Shown here: one piece after another, positions 56,147 through 64,000 of the stretch
Layout of the letters: each line of letters starts with the position of its first letter
How positions within the stretch are numbered: position 1 is the stretch's first letter
Source of the DNA: Bradyrhizobium sp. WSM1417
GTDB lineage: Bacteria > Pseudomonadota > Alphaproteobacteria > Rhizobiales > Xanthobacteraceae
Reading direction: 5' to 3'
DNA: 64,000 nucleotides
Assembly: GCF_000515415.1 (NCBI RefSeq)
Contig: NZ_KI911783.1
Span: 7,489,831-7,553,830, forward strand
Translations under genes and position numbers: made by a program
The notes under the pieces: model-generated
What the model was told of the DNA's origin: nothing
Seen by the model: only the letters and a program-made list of their open reading frames with translations
Database searches by the model: none

Positions 56147-57718
56147 ATGAATCGAACCGGCGATCCGAGTGTTGAAGTGCTGTTGGCACGCATTGCTGCG
56201 CTGCAGGCGGAGAACCATCAACTCGCCGACCGCGTCGCCAAGCTCGAGGAAGAACTGGCGCTGGCACGCCTGCATCGTTTTGCGCCGCGCAGCGAAAAGC
56301 ATGTTGATCGTCTCTTCAATGAAGCCGAGCATGCCTCCGATGAGGATGACGCCGGCAGTGAAACGAACAATATCGCCGAACTTCCGGACACGGGCTTGCC
56401 GCCCGTCGAAAACACAACGGGAAAGAAGCGCGGCCGGAGGCCGCTGCCGGGGAACCTACCTCGTGAGCGCGTCGAGTATGACCTGTCCGACGATCAGAAG
56501 GCGTGTCCTTGCTGCCGTGGCCAGATGCATCGCATGGGCGAGGCTGTCACCGAGCAACTTCATATCGAGGTGAAGGCGAAGGTTTTACAGAATGTGCGCT
56601 TCAAATATGCGTGCCGCCATTGCGATCGCACCGGGATCCACGCCCGTGTTGTGACCGCGCCGATGCCGACGCAACCGTTGCCGGGCAGCGTTGCCACGCC
56701 CTCGACGCTGGCGTTCGCGCTGGTTCACAAATATGTCGATGGCACGCCGCTCTACCGCCTGGCGCAGGCCTTCGAACGTGCAGGTGTTCCTGTCAGCCGC
56801 GGCGCTTTGGGCCACTGGGTGATTGGCTCGAGCGAGAAGCATCTGCGTCGCATCTACGACGCCCTGAAGCTGCGGCTCAGATCACAACCTCTCATCCATG
56901 GCGACGAGACGACGGTTCAGGTCCTCAAGGAGAAGGACAAAAAGGCCACCAGCACATCGTACATGTGGGCTTATCGTAGCGGCAAGGGCAGCCACGAGCC
57001 GATCGTTCTTCTGGATTATCAGCCAGGCCGCGGCCAAATCCACCCGCAAGCCTTCCTCGGCGATTACCGTGGCATTGTGATGAGTGACGGCTATACCGCA
57101 TGGCGCACGCTGGAAGGGGCCACCCACATTGGATGCATGGCCCACTCCCGGCGGCGCTTTGTCGATGCCCTCAAAGCCAGGAAGAAGGGCGGCGGTCCGC
57201 CCGAGCAAGCGCTGCGGTTCTTTGAACAGCTCTACCGGGTTGAAAGGCAGGCGCGGGACGGAACACCGGAGAAGGGTGAAACACAGGCCGACTGCATTCG
57301 CCGCTTCCGCCAGCAACATAGTGTCCCCATCCTCAATGCTCTCAAAGTATGGCTCGATGACATGGCCCCGAAGGTCTTGCCTGACAGCAAGCTCGGCGAT
57401 GCCGTATCCTACACCCAGAACCAATGGGAATATCTGACGCGCTACACCGGGGACGGCAGCATGCCGATTGACAACAATCTTCTGGAGCGCGACATCAGGG
57501 TTTTTGCAACTGGCAGGAAGAGTTGGTTGTTCAGCGATACTGTGGACGGAGCCAAGGCCAGTGCCGTCGTCTATAGCCTGATGCTGTCCTGCCGCGCCTC
57601 ACGTGTCGAGCCGTTAGCGTGGTTGCGCCACGTCCTCACCGAATTGCCTCAGCGCGCCGGCGACGCCGATATTACAGACCTGCTGCCCTTCAACTTCCAC
57701 AAAGCCGCCACTGCCTGA
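56147..57718 (+). CDS. tnpC: IS66 TnpC transposase
   Basis: 523 residues. An N-terminal coiled coil (ENHQLADRVAKLEEELALAR), a zinc-binding region (CPCCRGQMHRMGEAVTEQLH and the later CRHCDRTGIHARVV), and the DDE domain (HGDETTVQVLKEKDKKATST; IVMSDGYTAWRTLEGATHIG; NNLLERDIRVFATGRKSWLF) are all present. Full-length and unbroken, so the element may be active. Confidence 0.96.
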   Translation: MNRTGDPSVEVLLARIAALQAENHQLADRVAKLEEELALARLHRFAPRSEKHVDRLFNEAEHASDEDDAGSETNNIAELPDTGLPPVENTTGKKRGRRPLPGNLPRERVEYDLSDDQKACPCCRGQMHRMGEAVTEQLHIEVKAKVLQNVRFKYACRHCDRTGIHARVVTAPMPTQPLPGSVATPSTLAFALVHKYVDGTPLYRLAQAFERAGVPVSRGALGHWVIGSSEKHLRRIYDALKLRLRSQPLIHGDETTVQVLKEKDKKATSTSYMWAYRSGKGSHEPIVLLDYQPGRGQIHPQAFLGDYRGIVMSDGYTAWRTLEGATHIGCMAHSRRRFVDALKARKKGGGPPEQALRFFEQLYRVERQARDGTPEKGETQADCIRRFRQQHSVPILNALKVWLDDMAPKVLPDSKLGDAVSYTQNQWEYLTRYTGDGSMPIDNNLLERDIRVFATGRKSWLFSDTVDGAKASAVVYSLMLSCRASRVEPLAWLRHVLTELPQRAGDADITDLLPFNFHKAATA

Positions 57719-57863
57719 ACGGCCCGGTATCGCGCGATACCAGGGCAATCCATCAAAACCGCCGGCGTGCGAAGAAAATCGCGCTTACGATTGGAGAGCT
57801 GACGCTGGAGAACGATTTTTTAGAAGGAGCGCTCACCAAGGCGGGATTGCTGAGCGCAAAGCG

Positions 57864-58691
57864 ATGATCGACCGTGAGCACCATCTGTCGATCACCAGGC
57901 AGGCGGAGGTACTGCAGATCAGCCGGGGCAGCATTTATTACCTGCCGCGTCCGGTGCCGGACGCCGATCTCGCGATCATGCGGCGTCTCGACCGGCTGCA
58001 TCTGGAGTTTCCCTTCGCCGGCTCGCGAATGTTGAGAGGCCTGCTGGCTGCCGAGGGGTGCAAGATCGGCCGCCGGCATGTCAAAACGCTGATGCGGCGG
58101 ATGGGGATAGAGGCGCTCTATCGCCGTCCGCGCACGACGAAGCCGGAACTCGGCCACAAGATCCATCCGTATCTGCTGCGCGGCATGGAGATCACACGGC
58201 CGAACCAGGTCTGGGCGATGGACATCACCTACATCCCGATGGCGAGTGGGTTCGTCTATCTCGCCGTGGTGCTGGACTGGGCAACACGCCGGGTTTTGTC
58301 GTGGCGGCTGTCGATCACCATGGAAGCAGCCTTCTGCGTCGAGACGCTGGAGGATGCCTTGGCCCGTCACGGCAAGCCGGAGATTTTCAACACCGACCAG
58401 GGCTCGCAGTTCACCGGACAGGCTTTTACCGGCGTGCTCGTCGACAACGGCATCGCGATCAGCATGGACGGCAAGGGCGCATGGCGGGACAACGTGTTTG
58501 TCGAACGGCTCTGGCGCAGCGTCAAATACGAAGAGGTGTATCTGCGGGCCTATGACAGCGTCAGCGAGGCTCGCAGTTCGATCGGCCGATATCTCGACTT
58601 CTATAACACCAGGCGTCCCCATTCGAGCCTTGACGGCACTACGCCGGATCAAGCCTACTTCACCCCACTGCCACTCCGCATGGCAGCCTAA
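57864..58691 (+). CDS. IS3-family transposase OrfB
   Basis: 275 residues. DDE core intact: [40 protein letters not shown], and the Glu following KGAWRDNVFVERLWRSVKYE. The start overlaps the end of the split OrfA by four bases. OrfB itself is whole, but the element lacks a continuous OrfA because of the IS66 insertion. Confidence 0.93.
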   Translation: MIDREHHLSITRQAEVLQISRGSIYYLPRPVPDADLAIMRRLDRLHLEFPFAGSRMLRGLLAAEGCKIGRRHVKTLMRRMGIEALYRRPRTTKPELGHKIHPYLLRGMEITRPNQVWAMDITYIPMASGFVYLAVVLDWATRRVLSWRLSITMEAAFCVETLEDALARHGKPEIFNTDQGSQFTGQAFTGVLVDNGIAISMDGKGAWRDNVFVERLWRSVKYEEVYLRAYDSVSEARSSIGRYLDFYNTRRPHSSLDGTTPDQAYFTPLPLRMAA

Positions 58692-58782
58692 CCCCGGCAG
58701 AGGCTCCACCTATCGACGCGGAAACTCTGTTCAGACAACCGGGACCAGCTCTGTTGTCCATCGGGAAGAGACGGTTGAAAGG

Positions 58783-58810
58783 TGTCAGAAAACCGTATAT
58801 ATTTCTGACA
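58783..58810. promoter_or_regulatory. Inverted-repeat operator/promoter upstream of abiEi
   Basis: TGTCAGAAA (58783-58791) and its perfect complement TTTCTGACA (58802-58810) are separated by ACCGTATATA, which contains a TATA-like -10 box. The repeat ends five bases before the abiEi ATG. AbiEi proteins autorepress by binding inverted repeats in their promoter, so this is the likely operator. Confidence 0.75.
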
Positions 58811-58815
58811 AGAGA

Positions 58816-59415
58816 ATGGCCATGCAACGGTTAACCGAACAGATTCTTGCGCATGCCGAAGGGCTGCCTGAAGGTACGCCCGTGGCGGCTAAGAGCTTAC
58901 TCCACCTCGGTAATCGCGCCGCGGTGGATCAGGCCTTGTCGCGACTGACCGAGCGGGGCCGACTCATCCGAGCCGGCCGCGGTCTTTATCTGCGTCCCAT
59001 CACGAGCCGGTTCGGCACGAGGGCTCCCTCCGTCCAAAAGGCGGTGGAGGCGCTCGCCAACCAGCGCGGCGAGGTCATCGTCCCGAGTGGAGCGGCGGCG
59101 GCCAACACTCTCGGCCTCACGACACAGGTGCCGGTCCGATCGGTCTATCTAACCTCTGGCCGCAGCCGAACGATGAACTTCGGCAAACAGGTCGTCGAGC
59201 TTCGCCACGCTCCGCGCTGGCAACTCGCCCTGGCTCACAAGCCGGCTGGCGAGGCGGTGCGAGCGCTGGCCTGGCTTGGGCCGGAAAAGGCGGAAGCCGC
59301 CCTGAAAACATTGAAGCGGAGGCTCCCGCCGGCCGCCTTCGGCGAACTGGTCGCAGCCGCGCCACAGCTTCCCACCTGGCTCGCGCGCAGCGTGGGAAAG
59401 GCAGCGCATGGCTGA
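58816..59415 (+). CDS. abiEi: AbiEi-type antitoxin/transcriptional regulator
   Basis: 199 residues from an ATG at 58816. The N-terminal winged helix (AKSLLHLGNRAAVDQALSRL, then TERGRLIRAGRGLYLRP) matches AbiEi/DUF6088 antitoxins of type IV toxin-antitoxin systems. The C-terminal half (VIVPSGAAAANTLGLTTQVP; VYLTSGRSRTMNFGKQVVEL) carries the antitoxic domain. It overlaps the abiEii start by eight bases. The operator lies immediately upstream. Since the toxin gene is truncated the pair can no longer work as a full system. Confidence 0.87.
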   Translation: MAMQRLTEQILAHAEGLPEGTPVAAKSLLHLGNRAAVDQALSRLTERGRLIRAGRGLYLRPITSRFGTRAPSVQKAVEALANQRGEVIVPSGAAAANTLGLTTQVPVRSVYLTSGRSRTMNFGKQVVELRHAPRWQLALAHKPAGEAVRALAWLGPEKAEAALKTLKRRLPPAAFGELVAAAPQLPTWLARSVGKAAHG

Positions 59416-59606
59416 TGCCTTTCTCCTCCTTCCGGCAGCCGACCGCCGCGAGGCGCTCGGCGTCGCGGCCGATCGGTCTGGCCGGCCCGCGCACCTCCTG
59501 GAAAAGGACGTGTGGGTGGTTTGGGCGCTTGCGACCCTTTACGGCTCGGCGCTCGGCGAACATCTGGTGTTCAAGGGCGGTACGTCGCTATCCAAAGCCT
59601 ATCAGG
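59408..59606 (+). pseudogene. abiEii: AbiEii toxin N-terminal fragment
   Basis: About 66 residues remain: LEKDVWVVWALATLYGSALG followed by EHLVFKGGTSLSKAYQ, the strand and GGTSLSK loop of the nucleotidyltransferase fold of AbiEii. After Gln at about 59606 the sequence becomes the opposite strand of the truncated Mrr-NTPase gene, so the rest of the toxin, including the second acidic motif (usually 'R.SeDiDl'), is gone. The frame runs to 59836 by chance. Confidence 0.85.
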
Positions 59607-60253
59607 TCAGCCCTCTGCGAGGAACGCGTAGCAGAGCATTTCCGCCAGCGTGGTTTTGCCGACGGTGGGCCCGATATGATGACCACGTGGTCCGCCTCCA
59701 GCGTGTCGCGCGCGCCGTCGAAGCTCGGATTGGACGCGTAAATGCGGACCTTGGATTCGATCTCCTCCTTCGTGATCCTGGTGTAGGCGTGAGCGGCCGA
59801 GCGCACGACCTGGTCGAGAACGGCAGAGTCGGATAGCCAAAGCTTGATATGGGACTTGACGATGTCAGGATGTTTCCGGAATAGGGCGTTCAGGTCGCCC
59901 GGTCCCAGGATGTCTTCCTCCCGCGAAAGCAACGGCCCTATCGCCTCGGCGAGTTCGAATTTGTTCTTCGGCGTCAGCGGGCACGACGTCGCCAATATGT
60001 AGCGGCCGCGAGCCAGATCTTCGATGACGCGTCGCTCGCGCTTCATTTGCGACTTCAGCGAGGCGTAAGACGACCTTCCGTAGTGCTTCGCCTGCAGGAT
60101 CGTGGCCGCGGCTCCCGGCGCACGACGCCCATCCATGCCGCCGTCGGGGCCCGCCGCAAAGGCCTCGAACCTCACGCCGAATTCCCGTCCTACGAGGTCG
60201 CGGACCAGATCTTCGAAATCCGCCGGCGAGAGGTTTCCGAAATCGTAGGCCAC
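59607..60253 (-). pseudogene. Mrr-type nuclease with STAND-like NTPase, truncated and frameshifted
   Basis: The N-terminus fits an Mrr-cat restriction domain: LSPADFEDLVRDLVGREFGV, then GPDGGMDGRRAPGAA and ATILQAKHYGRSSYASLKSQ (catalytic D...QxK). After a helical linker a P-loop begins (DHVVIISGPP). One missing base then splits it; the other frame reads VGKTTLAEMLCYAFLAEG. The gene ends at the junction with the AbiEii fragment, so most of the NTPase and any C-terminal sensor is lost. Full-length relatives are single-gene anti-phage systems. It starts three bases after hipA on the same strand. Confidence 0.75.
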
Positions 60254-60256
60254 GAC

Positions 60257-61480
60257 TCAGAGCTCATTGTAGATCGGGATCGATGGGGCGTGCGCGTCGA
60301 CGGTTTCGACGACCTTTCGCTCCAGCGGAAGGTCGGCCTTTAGCTCCGCCCACATATTCTTGAAGCGCTGGACCGTTTCCGCAGCCGTATCGAGGACCAG
60401 CTTTTCTGAGACTTTCGCCTTCGCCGCCAGATGCTTCAGCTCGTCTTTGGAAAATTCGTCCATCCTCTTCGTGCGCGAGTAGTTCAGCGCCATCTTGTCG
60501 TCCGCAATGTAAGGGATTGTCGACAGCAGATCGTAGGCGGGCGACAGGACGGGCGTCCGGCGGTCGGGGTAGATCAACGACCAATTCTTCAGGTGCATGT
60601 CGGCGTTGCCAATCAGCGTGCTGAACACGAGGCGCCGGACGAACTCGGCGACGCCCGCTTCGCCGGTCTCGATGCCGAGAATGTGCGCGATCCCTCTGTA
60701 GTTGGCCTTGTTGTACTTTTCGTCCGGGAATACGCCGAATACCTGCGCGAAGTCCTCCATATGGACTGGGCCGTCAGCAGAGCGGTCGAACCGCTTGACG
60801 GCGAGTGCCCTTCCCTTCAGCTCGCCTATTCCTTCCGGCAGCCCCTTGATCGCCTCGACGTCGATCAGTTGGAGATCGGGCACTTCCATGCCCATCTTCT
60901 TCGCAAGGGTCATCATGGAATATTCGTTCTCGGGCACGCCTGCATATTGATGCGAGGGCAGCTTGACGATCCACGAGCCGCCGACGCCCTCGACGGGAAT
61001 TGTCAGGCCGCCATGTTTGGGATCGTTCTTGAGCGCGGAGAACTTCAACTGGACGCCCGCGAGCGAGAAGCGCAGCATGTTCTGCCGCTCGTCCGGCGTG
61101 AGATCCTCGGCCACCTGAGGTGGCAACGCTTCTCCTTCCGCCGGATGGACCGACAGAGCGCCGGGTAGGTCCCGGCCGAGCATCCAGAGAAGAAAGAACT
61201 CACGCTTTTCCTTCACGCCCGCCCGTTCCGCGAGATAGCGACGCAGCGGGCCCTCGGGCAGCAGATTGGAGAAAAAGGGCGGAACGACCTGCTGATAGGT
61301 TTTGAACCCCGTGAGCAAGTTTCCAAACGGGTCCTTGAAGGATAAGCTCAATGTCGGGCGTACGACGTCGTCGATATAGTTCTGGTTGAAGGCAAGCAGC
61401 GATCGGTCGCCCTGCACGAGGGTGATGGTCGCGATCGGGGTGTCGTGTAGGCGGACGTCGAGGACCGATACGTCAGGCAT
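60257..61480 (-). CDS. hipA: HipA-type toxin kinase
   Basis: About 407 residues from an ATG at 61480 with GAGGA upstream; a longer frame starts at 61495. The N-lobe HipA_N (SFKDPFGNLLTGFKTYQQVV; PFFSNLLPEGPLRRYLAERA) is followed by the kinase core with SLAGVQLKFSA (Gly/Ser-rich loop), the catalytic STLIGNADMHLKNWSLIYPD (HxDxHxxN-like NADMHLKNW), and the metal-binding SPAYDLLST. HipA kinases phosphorylate aminoacyl-tRNA synthetases and cause growth arrest. It overlaps hipB by eight bases. All catalytic residues appear present. Confidence 0.93.
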   Translation of the reverse strand: MPDVSVLDVRLHDTPIATITLVQGDRSLLAFNQNYIDDVVRPTLSLSFKDPFGNLLTGFKTYQQVVPPFFSNLLPEGPLRRYLAERAGVKEKREFFLLWMLGRDLPGALSVHPAEGEALPPQVAEDLTPDERQNMLRFSLAGVQLKFSALKNDPKHGGLTIPVEGVGGSWIVKLPSHQYAGVPENEYSMMTLAKKMGMEVPDLQLIDVEAIKGLPEGIGELKGRALAVKRFDRSADGPVHMEDFAQVFGVFPDEKYNKANYRGIAHILGIETGEAGVAEFVRRLVFSTLIGNADMHLKNWSLIYPDRRTPVLSPAYDLLSTIPYIADDKMALNYSRTKRMDEFSKDELKHLAAKAKVSEKLVLDTAAETVQRFKNMWAELKADLPLERKVVETVDAHAPSIPIYNEL

Positions 61481-62051
61481 CATCGTCCTCATCATCGAGA
61501 GCGTAGGCTGAACGGGGGGCTTCTACAGGATGTGCGATCCGATTGCGTAGATCTTGCAGTACGCCTGCGGAGTTTTCCAGCACGGAATTGGGTATCGGTT
61601 CGGAGCGGTAGCCTCTGAGTGTGTCGACGATGTCGTTGAGGAGGCTCAGGTCAGTTTTCGAAAGGTGGACCTGCTTCAAGAAGCGGAAGTATTCGGCGAT
61701 GCGGTCTAGCGACGCGGAGCTGCCGTGGCGATTCCTCAGCTTGGAAACGATTCGTTCAGCCCTGACAAAGATGTCCGACGGGCCTTCATTGTTGGAGAAG
61801 TCGTTGGCGTTGGAGCGCAGAACGCCCTCCACCGCTGGAAGCAGCTTCTTGGGCACGAGTACGACTTCTAGGTCGAGCGCCCGTACCATCTGGATGAAGC
61901 TGGACAGGCCGGGTTCGAGGCGGCCGGTCTCTATTTGGGAGATGTGCGCTTGCGTCAGACCCGATCGGTCGGCCAACGCACGTTGGCTTATACGCTCTTG
62001 CGTACGTTTCGACTGAACGGTCCGGATAAGCTCTTCACTCAGGTAGGACAT
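61473..62051 (-). CDS. hipB: HipB-type antitoxin with a long C-terminal extension
   Basis: 192 residues. The N-terminal XRE helix-turn-helix is clear: QERISQRALADRSGLTQAHI, then SQIETGRLEPGLSSFIQMVR. Escherichia coli HipB has 88 residues; this one has about 120 extra, helical, ending VLENSAGVLQDLRNRIAHPV. The RNRIAH piece resembles a HEPN Rx4-6H motif, but the surrounding helices are too short to be sure. As antitoxin it should bind HipA and repress the operon through operators upstream (see 62124-62137). Confidence 0.85.
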   Translation of the reverse strand: MSYLSEELIRTVQSKRTQERISQRALADRSGLTQAHISQIETGRLEPGLSSFIQMVRALDLEVVLVPKKLLPAVEGVLRSNANDFSNNEGPSDIFVRAERIVSKLRNRHGSSASLDRIAEYFRFLKQVHLSKTDLSLLNDIVDTLRGYRSEPIPNSVLENSAGVLQDLRNRIAHPVEAPRSAYALDDEDDDA

Positions 62052-62123
62052 GATCTATAATCCTGATCAAAATAACCATCTTGATAAGAATAGTATATCG
62101 AAAGCCTAAAGAACTCAAGTCCA

Positions 62124-62137
62124 ATAAGTATACTTAT
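62124..62137. promoter_or_regulatory. Palindromic operator upstream of hipBA
   Basis: ATAAGTATACTTAT is a perfect 14-bp palindrome in an AT-rich stretch 73 bases before the hipB start. Related half sites (TTGATAAG at about 62080, CTGATAAC at about 62150) surround it. Placement and symmetry suit a HipB operator. Confidence 0.6.
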
Positions 62138-62449
62138 CAAACTCAAATTCTGATAACAAAAATATATCAACCTGATGAGCCTCCAAAGGGAGAGCCAAGC
62201 ATCGCGACCACGGCGCGAGATCAGGCTTCCAGAACATCGTCGCAGTGCCGACAAGAATCTCGGCACCGGGGCCGAAGCCGCGCTGCTCTGCCGAAGAAGT
62301 CCGTCTCGTCTTCCACAGTGGTCCGGACCACCTGATCAAGCCCGCGCTCGAACCTCTCGCGGTTCGCCATCCCCACTCCCGGTGATCGACCGTGGCCATA
62401 GATCGTGCGCGCATCACGCTCGAAATCGGTCGGGACGCCGATAAGTCCG
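62138..62449. other. Intergenic, possibly an eroded minus-strand gene end
   Basis: No gene can be supported. One minus-strand frame near 62320-62445 (GVPTDFERDARTIYGHGRSP) has coding-like composition and might be a remnant; it is not recognised. Confidence 0.25.
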
Positions 62450-63118
62450 TCATTCCGAATTCTTTTTGAATTTGTCCCTAAGCCAATCCTGGTGATCGGG
62501 ATGGCCCCAGCGCCAGAGGAGTTCGCCGTCCTGGGTGACCCTGACTCTGGGCCCGTTGAGCAGCTCGGCGACGGGATTCACGGGACAAAGCAGACGAAAG
62601 GGATGCTTGACCAGCGACGCCCCATCAAGTACGGGGTCGAGCCCCATCGCCTCGCCCAGATTGAACGGCGCGTTGCAGAGCCTTCTTTCGTAGCCCCTGG
62701 CGCGTACCTTAACGACGCGGTCGGCACCAGCCGCCCTGCTGCGGCGCTCGGCCATGATATCGATCCCGAGGATGGGGTGACCCGCGCGGACGAGCACCGT
62801 GCTGCCCTGACCTTCTTCCTCGCAAACGATGTCGAGGCCCCACATGTCGCGGCTGCCATGGATGCGAGCAGTCCCGTGCGGCATCAGGTTCTTGGCCCCC
62901 TTGTTGCGGCGCGAGCGGTTCTCGGGATGAAGGTGGGAGGCACGGTCGTTCCCTCCACCGTAGGCCTCGACATCGATCAGCATGATCGCGGTCTCGGCAC
63001 CTCGGTTGTCGTGGTGCAGCACGCATCCGATCAGTCGCGGTGCCACCTCGGCGGCGGGCGGGGCGAAAAAGTCCGCATCGACCTCGACGTACTTCCTTCC
63101 GAAATATTCGGTCATCAA
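62450..63118 (-). CDS. 3-methyladenine DNA glycosylase, MPG/AAG family
   Basis: 222 residues. The AAG fold signatures are present: an N-terminal APRLIGCVLHHDNR segment, the catalytic Glu in MLIDVEAYGGGNDRASH, and RAGHPILGIDIMAERR near the middle, corresponding to the 'iRA.eP..G...m...R' stretch of the family. The enzyme removes alkylated bases in base excision repair. The usual 'YVYliYGmH' loop is replaced by GTARIHGSRDMWGLDIVCEE, a divergent version. It stands alone on the minus strand upstream of the hipBA promoter region. Confidence 0.75.
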   Translation of the reverse strand: MMTEYFGRKYVEVDADFFAPPAAEVAPRLIGCVLHHDNRGAETAIMLIDVEAYGGGNDRASHLHPENRSRRNKGAKNLMPHGTARIHGSRDMWGLDIVCEEEGQGSTVLVRAGHPILGIDIMAERRSRAAGADRVVKVRARGYERRLCNAPFNLGEAMGLDPVLDGASLVKHPFRLLCPVNPVAELLNGPRVRVTQDGELLWRWGHPDHQDWLRDKFKKNSE

Positions 63119-63770
63119 AATTCCTTTCCTTGGAAACGAAATCGCGTGGAATGCGAAGCGTCCCGGGCTCTATGATGCGTCCACAACATCAAATAGAGCT
63201 TGTAGTTGCATATATTCTCGAGCTTCAAAAATCTTGAGATCTCGTTTTCCGGAGTGTGCGAACGCGGAAGCCGCGCGGCGAGCGTCAGTTCTCCGACCAG
63301 CTCTACTTCGTCACCCACCTGGGCCGCTGAAATTGGAAGAGATCCCGGATCGGGCGGGCCTGCTGGAGCCGGCGTTGTCGAATAACTAGAAGCCTGGCTT
63401 AGCTGGCGCGAGGCCTGCCGGCGCCGATCCGCTCCGAGGATATGCCGAGCTGGCGGCTAGAGGCGACGTCGACATGGCGATACCAACAGATGATGATTAG
63501 CTCCGGCGGGCGTTAAATGGCGCTCGCGAGCACTGCGCGCTCAGGAGCGTGGAGCATCGAAGGTCGATGACCGTGATGCATACCTTCGCCCTCGGATCAA
63601 CCCGGGGCTCGCGAGTTGATCAGCGGTTTCGGGGGTGACCGTGACGAGATGGTCGAGCATTGATGGCGCGGCGCAGCAAACGCTTGGGGGTCTAGTCGAA
63701 ATACTTGGCCGCCCCCTTGTCGGCGCCGCGGAAGGGTGTATTTCCCAGCGCCCGTAATCTGGAGATTCCT
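63119..63770. other. Intergenic, no secure gene
   Basis: A 67-codon minus-strand frame (63115-63318) is AT-rich and unrecognised. The rest has no supported feature. Confidence 0.3.
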
Positions 63771-64000
63771 ATGAAGATGTCCCTGAAGATTCGCGCCTTC
63801 TTGGAAGAGCCGGCTTCGCTTGCAACGATCATCGCTGCCCTGCGCACCGGACGTGCGCCCGTGCGTGCCCTGGATACTCTGGTCACCGATCGCTTCGGAG
63901 ATCTGACGCATGGCATGCGCCGCGCGTTCGGGAAGGAAGTCCGGTCCCTGGTGGAAACGCTCGGCGGGCAGCACCTCCGGACTGGTGCGCACCCTGTGAA
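63771..64000 (+). CDS. Partial gene running off the right edge, unknown
   Basis: An ATG at 63771 with GGAG upstream opens a frame without stops to the window end (76 codons). The product begins MKMSLKIRAFLEEPASLATI and continues with a helical, Arg/Leu-rich sequence (LDTLVTDRFGDLTHGMRRAF). The composition is protein-like and the frame has good codon use, but no family was recognised. Confidence 0.6.
   Translation, partial: MKMSLKIRAFLEEPASLATIIAALRTGRAPVRALDTLVTDRFGDLTHGMRRAFGKEVRSLVETLGGQHLRTGAHPV

Larger units (their letters stand above)
55208..57788 (+). mobile_element. Complete IS66-family element (2581 bp) nested in IS3
   Basis: Terminal repeats GTAAGCGCTAATTTCTCCGC at 55208 and the complement of GTAAGCGCGATTTTCTTCGC ending at 57788. 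The flanking 8 bp GATTGGAG is duplicated exactly (55200-55207 and 57789-57796), the standard IS66 target duplication. tnpA, tnpB and tnpC are all open. Confidence 0.95.
54908..58717 (+). mobile_element. IS3-family element interrupted by IS66
   Basis: Inverted repeats GTCGATAAGTGGAGTTTCTG (54908 on) and the complement of GTCGATAGGTGGAGCCTCTG (ending 58717) bound the element. Without the nested IS66 and its duplicated 8 bp it would be about 1.2 kb, the normal IS3 size. No target duplication is evident. Confidence 0.85.

Overview
The window is GC-rich alphaproteobacterial DNA and looks like accessory (symbiosis-island type) sequence of a rhizobium, most likely Bradyrhizobium or a close relative. 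The support is a complete Rhc-like type III secretion system (T3SS), effector genes of plant-associated families, a dense load of insertion sequences, and the 3' half of a tRNA-Val(CAC), a classic island attachment site, next to a tyrosine integrase. No housekeeping gene is present. The species is an inference.

Region 1 (about 1-42.8 kb) is a T3SS island. The left wing, on the minus strand, carries sctV-sctD-small protein-sctF-LysR and then a giant SKWP-repeat effector (2849 aa). A decayed stretch of 3.7 kb separates it from a second minus-strand operon, TPR protein-sctI-sctJ-sctK-sctL-sctN-sctO (rhizobial names nolB, rhcJ/nolT, nolU, nolV, rhcN). A divergent plus-strand operon encodes a small putative chaperone, an SycD/LcrH-type TPR chaperone, YopB/EspD-like and YopD/EspB-like translocators, an EspA/SseB-like filament protein and a one-piece secretin. 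After an IS-rich stretch come a PTP/phytase-like effector and the export operon sctP-Q-R-S-T-U, followed by a 666-aa effector with an F-box-like motif and 15-16 repeats of 35 residues. Together these supply ring, export gate, ATPase, rod, needle, filament and pore. No TtsI regulator and no sctW gatekeeper were found.

Region 2 (about 42.9-46.9 kb) is an IS graveyard: IS5 and IS66 remnants, an intact ISL3 element and a 5'-truncated IS256 transposase. It ends at the tRNA-Val 3' fragment.

Region 3 (46.9-64 kb) is a second mobile element. It has a P4-type integrase, an excisionase-like HTH protein, a secreted beta-propeller-like protein, and defence or persistence genes: a frameshifted PD-(D/E)XK-like nuclease, an AbiU2/HEPN-like cluster, AbiEi with a truncated AbiEii, a truncated Mrr-NTPase gene, HipBA, and a 3-methyladenine DNA glycosylase. 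An IS66 element is nested inside an IS3 element here, with a clean 8-bp target duplication.

The most unusual items are: the SKWP effector, which joins a repeat solenoid to an RNA-polymerase-like DFDGD motif region and a shikimate-kinase-like tail; the pairing of a Rhc-like core with an EspA/EspD/EspB-type translocon and a GspD-like one-piece lipoprotein secretin; and the F-box/35-aa-repeat effector family with two decaying paralogous fragments nearby.
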